A stretch of 64,000 nt of DNA from Macrostomum hystrix. Taxonomy: Eukaryota; Platyhelminthes; Macrostomidae. The stretch's first letter is position 1; each line of letters begins with the position of its first letter. Made by a program: the position numbers and the translations under genes. Shown here in pieces: positions 54,881 to 64,000 of this stretch. A model generated the notes under the pieces. That model was given only the letters and a program-made list of their open reading frames with translations, had not been told where the DNA came from and searched no databases. The stretch spans positions 24,837,001-24,901,000 of the forward strand of contig CATNEN010000038.1 in NCBI GenBank assembly GCA_950097015.1. Direction: 5' to 3'.

Positions 54881-55942
54881 TTACAACTGCTCGAAGTACT
54901 CTCCCCCCGCATTGATACAGGCTTGTATCCTGTGGAACCAGCTGTCGAAGCACTGCCGCCAATCCTCATCCCGGAGCTCCCCGATGACGTCTTTGAACTC
55001 ATTCACAGCTTCTTCCGGCGAAGAAAAAATCTGGCCCTTAAATATCTCCTTGCACTTCGGGAATAAAAAAAAGTCGCACGGTGCCAGGTCTGGACTGTAC
55101 GCAGGGTGAGTCATCAGCTGGACACCACAGTCGGCCAGAAACTCGAGAGTTTGAGCTGCCGTGTGCGCACTGGCATTGTCGTGGTGCAGAAGCACCCCAC
55201 GCATTCCGCACCTTGGGCGCCTCTGGCTCACAGCAGAAAAAACTTTGGGCAGGCAAACCGTTGTGTACCAGTCAGCGGTGACTGTCCGGCGATCTTCCAG
55301 TGAAACGGAAGCCACATGTCCAGTGCGCATGAAGAAGCAGGCCACCATCTGCTTGCCGACACTCCGGTTGCGTCGAAACTTGGTTGGGCTGTCCTCGTCT
55401 CTGAAGGTCCACATGGATGACTGGCGCTTGTTTTCGGGGTCGTATTGATAAATCCAGGTCTCATCTCCCGTGAGGATGTCCCAGATACGCCGGCTGGTCC
55501 CAGATTCGAATTTCTGCAGCATAAATCGGCACCAAGCCACCCGGGTGTCCCTCTGCTCGTCCGACAGCTGATGGGGGATCCACCGGGAAGCCAGCTTCCG
55601 CACTCCGAGGTGTTCGTGCAGAATGGTGTGCACACTCCCCGATCCAATGCCCATCTCCTGCTGGATCTGCTGGTAGGTCACTCGCCGGTCAGCGTCAATC
55701 ATGCTGGACACAGCGCAGATATTTTCTGGGGTCACTGCGTCGCAGGGTCTCCCGGATCGATGCTCATCTTCGAGGCTTTCTCGACCTCGGCGAAACTCAG
55801 CGAACCAGTTTTTGACGGTTGCGTATGAAGGACACAGATGAGCGAAAACGTCTTGTAAAGTTTGAAATGAATCGGCCGGCGACTTGCCTTGCTTGAAATG
55901 CAAGTACATCATAGCTCTGAAGTCACGATTTTCCAGCTTCAT
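54881..55942 (-). CDS. Mariner transposase, DD34D, intact
   Basis: 353 residues, the usual mariner size, with ATG at 55942. The N-terminal half has paired helix-turn-helix DNA-binding motifs (about 1-115; SYATVKNWFAEFRRG at 39-53, YQQIQQEMGIGSGSVHTIL at 90-108). The linker WIPHQL (121-126) corresponds to WVPHEL. The catalytic triad is Asp160 (TGDETWIY), Asp255 (HHDNASAH) and Asp290 (YSPDLAPCDFF), with exactly 34 residues between the last two. No stop or frameshift interrupts it. The protein cuts and pastes the element at TA sites using the flanking inverted repeats. Whether it is active cannot be told from sequence alone. Confidence 0.97.
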   Translation of the reverse strand: MKLENRDFRAMMYLHFKQGKSPADSFQTLQDVFAHLCPSYATVKNWFAEFRRGRESLEDEHRSGRPCDAVTPENICAVSSMIDADRRVTYQQIQQEMGIGSGSVHTILHEHLGVRKLASRWIPHQLSDEQRDTRVAWCRFMLQKFESGTSRRIWDILTGDETWIYQYDPENKRQSSMWTFRDEDSPTKFRRNRSVGKQMVACFFMRTGHVASVSLEDRRTVTADWYTTVCLPKVFSAVSQRRPRCGMRGVLLHHDNASAHTAAQTLEFLADCGVQLMTHPAYSPDLAPCDFFLFPKCKEIFKGQIFSSPEEAVNEFKDVIGELRDEDWRQCFDSWFHRIQACINAGGEYFEQL

Positions 55943-56096
55943 TGTGCAATTGAACGGCGCAAGGGGTGAACTGACTTTGGCTCACTGCAGTGGACTCAAA
56001 AGTAACTGCTTCTGTTTGAAAATGTAGCTATAAGACTTTAAAAAGGTGGTCTTTACCATAGACAAATTTCATGCTTCTGCGTCTCGTGGATCATAC

Positions 56097-56126
56097 TCAG
56101 GCTAAAGACTTTCTGAGTGACCCTCG
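56097..56126. repeat. Mariner right terminal inverted repeat
   Basis: Reverse complement of 54817-54846 with one mismatch; followed by TA at 56127-56128. Confidence 0.93.
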
Positions 56127-56128
56127 TA

Positions 56129-59100
56129 TATCTGGAGAGTTAAAAAATGTGTAACACATGAACAAATTAACAGTTTAACACACATGGGAAGCAAAATAGT
56201 ATTTTATAGTTCACTTGCCACATCAAATCACAAAACAACACGAGCCACAACATGAGTCACAGACTTGATGTTAAACTGGGTATTAGTGGGCAACCCAGTA
56301 AAGGAAGTTGCCAAAAACATTTTGCCTGAACAGCCGTCCCCAGAGATATTTTTGTAGGTATGACTTAAACAGGCCATCAGATGTGCCGTGCATTTGCTGA
56401 AACATGGCTTTGCAGTGAGCTCACATGCTCTTGATTCAGTTAGTATGGAATTGAATTGAATTTAAACAGAAAAATAGTTAAACAAATGGTTCTATAGGAT
56501 AGCTATAAATCATCATGACAATCTTTACAAATTGTGGCTTAATTATTTTTAGTATTGATATAGTGACTAAGTGACATGACAAAATGCTTTTAACTGCATA
56601 GCTTTCTAATTAGCTAGTTTTGTATTGCCTTAAGTGACTCAAGTGTTAGATCTGTCATATAATAGTTGTCAAAAGGACCAAGACCAAGATGCATTTATTG
56701 CATTCTATCTATTTGAAAAATGGACCAAACTATTTCCAGTCAAAATACATACATGCATGTAAAACTTGGTCGATCCCATATTGCACTTGTGAGATAAGAA
56801 TATTGCAATGACACATTGATTGCCTCTATTATATTCCTTTTTCAATCTGCTATTTGTATTAAGAATAAGACAAGGCCCTTTGTATAGAGCATTTAGGCTA
56901 TAGGCCTAGGCAAAGTGACCACACTTCATATGAGTGTCTAAATAAGGTTGATCAAATGACCAGTAGTCTGTCTAGGTCTTTTACTTGGCTAGTTGACAAA
57001 TGAGCCAATGGCTAACAAAATCAATAAGACCCTAATTGACAATGGCAGTTGACAAAATGGCTAGCATCCCACAATAATTGCAGTATAGTATAAGAAAATT
57101 TAGTCCTTCTTTACTAGTAGTTAATTTGCTAGTAGTTTATATTTCACCCTGAAAATCTGAATGCAAAATAAGTATACTAGTTTAAGAGTTTTAATTTTAA
57201 GTTATTTATTTAAAATATTGTTTATTAAATCATTATTTGTATTGAGCAATGGTTTTATTTATAAAAAACTGTTGAAGCTAGCTAGCCAATACATTCTATT
57301 GATTGACAAATGTTTCTAATTAAAAATTACAAATTAGCAATCAGGCAAAAATAACTATGCAAATGTTAATAAAACTGCAAGAGAATAAAAAATCTGTTAG
57401 CTAAATATATATTACTGCTTTCTGTTTATTGATAATTTGCAGCCTTGCTCATATAGTTATTATTTAGATATTATAATATTTGTACAAAATAATAATTTAT
57501 AGTTAGTCAGTGACTAATAAGCTAATAAATAGTGCTAAGAGTTAGGTCAACTTTTTTTTGTTTATCCATAACTTTTAACAGTATGTATGGCTATGATGGG
57601 CAGTTCCAAATATTCTTAGAAATTATACTAAAGCTATGTGATGCCATGCTTACTATTCACATTTACCAAGGCAAATTAATATAGAAATGTAAAACTTATT
57701 GTTTGGAATCATTTTTCTATTTCTCACTGCTTAGGTATATAAATGGGTTACAAATTATCTCTGTTGATAAGTGACATATTGCTTTATTGTCCAGGTGCAC
57801 TCAATCTTAGCTCAGCAATGCAATTTGAAATCCTGTAAGTACATGATTTGACTAATTGCACAACCTTTAAAGGCCATGGTTTTATGGTTGCACTAGAGCT
57901 GTATTTAATATATATATATACATGGTATATAATTATTAAACCAAATGTTTTGTGACAAAATAAGCTATGTTTTTAGTATTGGGAGTCAGTGTAGTCAATT
58001 ATTTAAACTCTGGTCTGCTGGCTAGATTTTTGATATTCGCTTGTACAACAATTTGTAGCACACATTTTAACAGTATCCATGGAGATGGTTATCTAAAGAG
58101 TGCAATTTATCCTAGATTGATAAGCATTTTTTATTATGGCAAGGCAGCTGTTTTCGAATAGCAATAATTATTTTTTTCAGCTGGCATTGGCTTGCAACAA
58201 TACATTTCATCAGCTAATTCAAGCTCTGTTAGATGATGATGCCTTAGGTGTCATGCAACTTATTTCTGACATTCAGTCTTAATCATGTTCTGTTGCATAA
58301 AATGGCTTGCTCTGACTTTGCTAGCTACATTGCTGGAATGCACTCCTATTGGCAGAAATGCATTCCAATGTCTGGTGATTTCATAGAGAAGCTTCAGAAA
58401 ATATTTGAATAATAATCATGTTCCTTTCACTAGTTTCAGCTGATTTTTCAATCTAGTTAAATTTCAGTTTTATATTTTAAATGACTAGCAATAGTACTAG
58501 CTAGTTCTGGAGCTCCAAATGTATTGTTGTAGAGTATACCAAATAATATGAGCAAATTATTTTACAATCTAAAAAAAACTCGAAATTTTATTCTCTAGGC
58601 ATGAACATAGATATAGCTATATTTCTGTAAGACAGCTAGCATAAAGAGTGTAACATGTAGCTCAAAAGCAAAGTTTTCTTTTTCATTTTCTTTAGGCCAA
58701 TTTAAAAAAATCTAAATATAAAATGCCAAGTCTTGGTTTTGAAGTTTAGAATTGCGACCTCTAAGTTTTTATATTTCATATACAAGTCTAAGTTTAAGTC
58801 GAAGTACAAGTCTAAGTACATGTCTAAGTTTTATATTTCATGTACAAGTCTAAGTTTAAGTCTAAGTACAAGTATAAGTACATGTCTAAGTTTTATATTT
58901 CATGTCAAAATTTCATGTATATGTTTTTTAATGGAATTTCAAGAAACAATGACATATTGCGATTCGTCTACTGCTAGTAATATTCAGTGAGCTTTTATGC
59001 AATACATTAAAAGAATTTAGGAACCAAACATGTATTCTGTGTTATTTTTAGGACAGCCTCTCCAAAGCTATGCAAATCCTACTTTAAGTTTATTTAAGGT

Positions 59101-59812
59101 TTATTTATGGCTGGGGGTTTAAATCCAATTCACTGTTTAAACTTCCTTCTTGTTCATGCCGACTAGCTAGCAATCAAGTCTAACCTGTATTCCAGGTGGA
59201 CTAGACATAGCTCGAGGCCTAACTATAATTGTACTATAAACACAGGAAAGATGTACCCCTCTTCCTCCTCTAATCTGGCCTTATCCCAAGCGCCCCTAGC
59301 GATCCATCTAGCTAGGCAATCTTCCGTTTGCTTGCTTTTGGCTTCTTAGCTTAGCTTTAAGCCTATAACCTTATTGGATCGCAAATATTTATCAGTTCAG
59401 CTTGTACTCTTTCGATGCCTTATCTAGATTGTTTAGTGATAATAATAAAAAACTAATTTTATTAGCATTTTGTTAATTCTGGGATGCGGGGATCTTTGCG
59501 AAATTCGTTGTCAAGTTTACACAGCGTTTTGGGAGTACACTTGCCGACAAAAAGCTGCCTTTTCCACAATCCAATCCGAACGCAGTGTACAGTGCGCCCA
59601 ATGGTCTTGCTTTCCCCATTCTTGCTGTCCTCTCTTAATCTCTGTTTAAAAGTCAACCGTGACTTGACCCAAGCAAAGTGTCGAAAAAGTTTATAAAACG
59701 TTTATAATTATCTGACTATTTTATTTCAGCGTCTGTTTGCGAAAAAATAATGTGAAAAAAGGAAATTACTAATTAATTAACTTAGCGCGCTAAGTTGGCG
59801 CAGTCACTAAAA
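56129..59812. other. AT-rich gene-poor stretch upstream of the DAGL gene
   Basis: About 3.7 kb with no supportable exon. A loose 'aagtctaagtacaagtctaa' repeat with 'ttttatatttcatgtacaag' lies at about 58770-58910, and a (TA)n run near 57911. Short frames (57967-58161, 58733-58990, 59462-59696) have no family features. The last few hundred bases should hold the DAGL promoter and 5' UTR. Confidence 0.5.
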
Positions 59813-62800
59813 ATGCCAGGTCTGGTGCTGTTTAAACGGCGTTGGTCTATTGGATCGGATGATATTGTGGTGCCGGCTATAATGCTATTCTGCTGTCATC
59901 TGGTTCAGTAAGTCTATTTTCTGTGTCGAAGTCTACATAATAAAAGGATGTCTACAGAATATAGGGATATCTACAGAATATAGGGATATCTACAGAATAT
60001 AGGGATGTCTACAGAATATAGGGATGTCTACAGAATATAGGGATGTCTACAGAATATAGGGATGTCTACAGAATATAGGGATATCCACAGAATATAGGGA
60101 TGTCTACAGAATATAGGCCCGATGTCTACAGAATATAGGGATGTTTACAGAATATAGGGATGTCTACAGAATATAGGCCCGATGTCTACAGAATATAGGG
60201 ATGTTTACAGAATATAGGGATGTCTACAGAATATAGAGATGTCTACAGAATATAGAGATGTCTACAGAATATAGGGATGTTTACAGAATATAGGGATGTC
60301 TACAGAATATAGGGATGTCTACAGAATATAGGGATGTCTACAGAATATAGGGATGTCTACAGAATATAGGGATATCCACAGAATATAGGGATATCTACAG
60401 AATATAGGGATGTCTACAGAATATAGGGATGTCTACAGAATATAGGGATGTCTACAGAATATAGGGATGTCTACAGAATATAGGGATATCCACAGAATAT
60501 AGGGATGTCTACAGAATATAGGCCCGATGTCTACAGAATATAGGGATGTTTACAGAATATAGGGATGTCTACAGAATATAGGCCCGATGTCTACAGAATA
60601 TAGGGATGTTTACAGAATATAGGGATGTCTACAGAATATAGAGATGTCTACAGAATATAGAGATGTCTACAGAATATAGGGATGTTTACAGAATATAGGG
60701 ATGTCTACAGAATATAGGGATGTCTACAGAATAAAGGGATGTCTACAGAACATTGGGATGTCTACAGAATATAGGGATGTCTACAGAATATAGGGATGTC
60801 TACAGAATATAAGGATGTCTACAGAATATTACTGGCATGATTAGCATATCTAGAAAGGATAGGCATGTCTAGGGAGAACAGACGCATCTGGAGACAGAAG
60901 GAATGCCTACAATTTCTCAAACAGTTGCGCATACTAACCCAACGCGCACACAGATCAGCCATCATGCTTTCTGTACTACTGGTCTATCAACCGGGAGGTA
61001 CAACAGGTTCGGTATCACAGGATGGCAGTTTAAATAAATCTCTATTTTCGTACGGATCAGTTCTTCATCTACCCAGCACTAACTGGACCTATTATCTAGA
61101 CCGAGGCGTATTGGAAAGCGAATTTTACGACACGAAAAATAGCTGGTTGCGCATTGTAAACACTTGTCATTTCTCGGCGAAGATCTACACAATCATCTAT
61201 CTGGTACTGTTGCTGGCCTGTCTAATTGTGGAATTCGCCTGCGCCAGGTTTAGCCTGCGAGGAGGCATTCTGGCTGTTGAACGGCGTTGGCTTGTTCAGT
61301 ACCTGCTGTACGGCAGACTGGGTGAGTGGCCTCCATAACCTCACAGAATCTAATGTTCTTCTAGCAAATCCTTCCATTATCCCATATCCTTCCGTTATCC
61401 CATGTCCTTCCGTTATCCCATGTCCTTCCGTTATCCCATTTCCTTCTATTATCCCATGTCCTTCCATTATCTCATGTTCTTCTGGTATCCCATATCCTTC
61501 AATTATCCCATGTCAATCTGTTATCCCATATGCTTGCAGTATACCATCAGCTTCAAATATCTCATCAGCTACCATGATCCCATCATCTTCAAATATCCCA
61601 TCAGCTTCAAATATCCCATCAGCTTCCATTATCCCATCAGCTTCCATGATGCCATCAGCTTCCATGATCCTATCAGCTTCTATTATCCCATCAGCTTCCA
61701 TGATCCCATAAGCTTCAAATATCCCATAAGCTTCAAATATCCCATCAGCTTCCATTATCCCATCAGCTTCCATTATCCCATCAGCTTCCATTATCCCATC
61801 AGCTTCCATTATCCCGTCAGCTTACAGTATCCCATCAGCTTACAGTACCCCATTAGCTTACAGTATCCCATCAGCTTACAGTATCCCATCAGCTTACAGT
61901 ATCCCATTAGCTTGCAGTATCCCATCAGCTTCCATTATCCCATCAGCTTACAGTATCCCATCAGCTTCCATGATCCCATAAGCTTACAGTATCCCATCAG
62001 CTTACAGTATCCCATCAGCTTACAGTATCCCATCAGCTTCCATTATCCCATCAGCTTCAAATATCCCATCAGCTTCCATTATCCCATCAGCTTCAAATAT
62101 CCCATCAGCTTCAATTATCCCATTAGCTTACATTATCCCATCAGCTTCCATTATCCCATCAGCTTCCATTATCCCATCAGCTTCCATTATCCCATCAGCT
62201 TCAAATATCCCATCAGCTTCCATTATCCCATCAGCTTCCATTATCCCATCAGCTTCCATTATCCCATCAGCTTCCATTATCCCATCAGCTTCCATTATCC
62301 CAATAGCTTGCCGTATGCATATATTTCCTGTCCCCAATATTCAAGCTCTTTGCTCCAGCTTGTTCCTTGACTTATGTTGCAGAATATTTCTTTTAGTAAT
62401 TAAAATATTTTTCAGAATCAAAGACTAGAATATGGCAGGTTAAAAGTTAATGAGACGAGCGTATACGAGTACTATTATTTTCTGCTTTCGTATTAGCTAT
62501 ATCCCGAATCCCTGTTTGTCGTATTAGTTGACTCTAAGAACATTTTCTTTAGTCAAGTAGGTGGGGTAAAGTATATAGAGCATAGATCATGTGGAGTGCT
62601 CTGCAAATTCGTTGTTTTACTAGAGAATGACTGGCTTTTACAACTCAACTTGGGACGGATTTCTTGAGTAAATACCGTCGATCCAATGGGTTGTTAATCA
62701 TCCGGTTCTCTCCGTCTACAGCTCTTATAAGGTATGTGCACTCAATTTTTTTCTGTAAGTATAAATGTCGCGCATTATAAGTAAAAATCTGACTGCTCTA

Positions 62801-63479
62801 CATGGTTGATTAAGTTCCGGCTAATTTCTTCCGATTCTTCTGGAACAATTTGTGTCCTTTAGACACTTCGCTCTGCATTGCTTCAGTTCACCCGGCTGTC
62901 AAATGGGTACCAGCATCAGCTGGGGTAGTTAAGCGGAGGTTGGGTGTGGCGTCCCCCACCAGTCCATGGACTGAGCAGCCGTTCCCAGACTTCAGATGCG
63001 CCGCGCAATAGCTGAGGCTGTGTTATCGGCTGCACGTTTGGCCCAATTGGGGCAGGTGTAATCATTAAATAATTGTTAATATTATTATTAAACTGTCTAC
63101 ATTTCTCTAATATATGTCTTCTATAATACCATAATACCCTCTTATTATCATCTTTATTAAAATCGCAGGTTTATATGCTTGTCACAATTGTCAAATAATC
63201 ATTGATGATTTATGGTTTTGGCTCTTGATTCTTTGATTTATGACGTAAAATCTGTAGGTTTTTTATAAAAAATTTTCTTTTACTTTGTTTTTGACTTGTG
63301 TTTTTTAATTTTTCAATACATATCGGCTGGTATATTTTCTAATCGCATTTTTATGCAAAAAATTGCAGGCTTATTCTTACTGGAGATTATCTGGCTTATA
63401 TTTGGCGTCGTTGTCCTAGTTAAACTGCGCTTCTTTGTCGTCTGTCCCGGTAGATATTCGCCAATTAGAGTTATGACAG
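59813..63479 (+). CDS. Dagla: Diacylglycerol lipase, N-terminal exons (continues past the window)
   Basis: Exons 59813..59907, 60954..61321 and 63369..63479 join in phase (CA|A, G|GC) and end with a donor GGTAATA at 63479-63485, so the gene continues to the right. The start MPGLVLFKRRWSIGSDDIVV matches the highly conserved DAGL N-terminus. It is followed by membrane spans: one across exons 1-2 (PAIMLFCCHLVQSAIMLSVL), one in exon 2 (TIIYLVLLLACLIVEFACA) followed by SLRGGILAVERRW..QYLLYGRL, and one in exon 3 (LFLLEIIWLIFGVVVLVKL). The pattern is closer to DAGL-alpha than beta. DAGL makes the endocannabinoid-type lipid 2-arachidonoylglycerol from diacylglycerol at the plasma membrane. The catalytic Ser-Asp-His domain lies beyond the window. 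The exon 2 loop is longer than in vertebrates. Confidence 0.9.
59945..60830. repeat. 20-bp minisatellite filling DAGL intron 1
   Basis: About 44 copies of 'gatgtctacagaatataggg' with atatcc/atgttt/ggcccg variants. The variant order around 'ataggcccgatgtc' (60116 and 60176) recurs 405 bp later (60521 and 60581), showing block duplication. It starts about 35 bp after the donor at 59908. Confidence 0.97.
61375..62305. repeat. 18-bp minisatellite in DAGL intron 2
   Basis: About 52 copies of 'ttatcccatcagcttcca'; early copies read 'tccttccgttatcccatg', later ones carry ccatt/caaat/acagt variants in clusters. It begins about 50 bp after the donor at 61322. The unit is divisible by 3, so it gives long frames on both strands; these are artefacts, including a 322-codon plus frame. 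Confidence 0.97.
62306..62841. other. Rest of DAGL intron 2, no element identified
   Basis: Non-repetitive, AT-rich intron sequence between the 18-bp array and the SINE fragment. Confidence 0.5.
62842..63065 (+). mobile_element. SINE family A, 5'-truncated copy in DAGL intron 2
   Basis: Begins after the tRNA-derived head ('ggaacaatttgtgtccttta'), with the central part, 'ccaatggactga'-like block and 3' 'ggcccaattggggcaggtgt' intact, then an AT-rich tail. Plus orientation. Confidence 0.84.
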
Positions 63480-63837
63480 GTAATATAAAATACCTAATGC
63501 TGGAAAATGCTTGCTTCGATATATGTTGCTGCAGCATAATCTAGGTTTTTTTAACAGAAACTTTCCTTTCGGCTTCTGGTCAAACTGTGAAGCCGATTTA
63601 TTGTGCGTTGATGTAAGACGGGGAAAGGGTTTTCTGTAAGCGAGGCTAAAAGTGCATCGCCTTGAAGACTAGCTTTAGTTTATTCGATTGCAATTTTGGC
63701 TCCAAGAATATTGGCAGGTTCATGAAGTATGCTTCAAAACCGATAGGATAAATGTTTACCTGTGCAGTTTTAAATACCCATTAAAAGACCGTTTTTAGGC
63801 CGGGAAAACTTTTGTAAGGAATTATTTTATCGACCCG

Positions 63838-64000
63838 AAACATACAGCATGTAGACATAAAGTACAGATTTATACACCTGAAGGACAGTTTTACAGACCT
63901 GAAGTACAACTTTATACACCTGAAAGACACAGTATATATACCTGAAGTACAATTTTATACACCTGAAGGACACAGTATATAAACCTGAAGTACAGTTTTA
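63838..64000. repeat. ~21-bp minisatellite running off the right edge
   Basis: Units of 'acctgaagtacagttttata' / 'acctgaaggacacagtatat' continue to the last base. By position it should be in the third DAGL intron, after exon 63369-63479. Confidence 0.88.

Larger units (their letters stand above)
54817..56126 (-). mobile_element. Complete mariner transposon
   Basis: 1,310 bp bounded by 30-bp terminal inverted repeats (54817-54846 and 56097-56126; outermost bases CGAGGGTCACTCAGAAAGTC) that differ at one position. Both sides have TA (54815-54816 and 56127-56128), the expected mariner target duplication. It encodes one uninterrupted transposase on the minus strand (54881-55942). Untranslated spacers are short on both sides. 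The intact frame and nearly identical ends suggest recent arrival. Confidence 0.96.

Noticed and set aside
54912-55828. Plus-strand and alternate minus-strand frames inside the mariner
   Set aside because: They are shadows of the transposase gene on the minus strand; only that frame carries the catalytic triad.
61402-62370. 322-codon plus frame of YPISF repeats
   Set aside because: Lies within DAGL intron 2; generated by an 18-bp unit that is open in several frames on both strands.

Overview
The window reads as nuclear DNA of an invertebrate animal. The genes are split by GT-AG introns and match animal families. No bacterial-style operons, CRISPR arrays or phage genes are visible. I cannot fix the phylum from the sequence; a spiralian/lophotrochozoan or another marine invertebrate would fit, but that is a guess.

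I could build nine gene models, most by matching splice sites, codon phase and protein family together. Plus strand: an orphan terminal exon (3726-3929); a cation-dependent mannose-6-phosphate receptor-like protein (9738-12096, 3 exons); an alpha-endosulfine/ARPP19 protein (16743-17216, single exon); a synaptotagmin-like tandem C2 protein (31119-37280, 8 exons); a GPR19-like class A GPCR (38931-40133, single exon); and the first three exons of a diacylglycerol lipase (59813 to beyond the window). Minus strand: a secreted WSC-domain protein (7140-6112, 2 exons); a phafin PH+FYVE protein (22721-19479, 5' end missing); and a long coiled-coil protein, possibly CCDC154-like (52907-43382, 8 exons found, both ends open). 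The genes are unrelated housekeeping, endomembrane-trafficking and signalling genes. Three (M6PR-like, phafin, synaptotagmin-like) act in membrane traffic, but I see no evidence that they are co-regulated.

The space between exons is dominated by tandem repeats. More than 25 minisatellite or microsatellite arrays, each with its own unit of about 14-54 bp, cover roughly 15-16 kb. Many fill an intron almost from splice site to splice site. Some carry internal duplications of about 0.4-0.9 kb.

Mobile elements include: an intact-looking mariner (54817-56126, DD34D transposase, 30-bp inverted repeats, TA duplication); a decayed 5'-truncated Penelope-like retroelement (RT + GIY-YIG) embedded in a (TTAG)n array; a hAT-type element with pyrimidine minisatellites inside it; two clear and one possible tRNA-derived SINE families; and several uncharacterised foldback or dispersed repeats. 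Remaining non-genic stretches are AT-rich and show nothing I can name.
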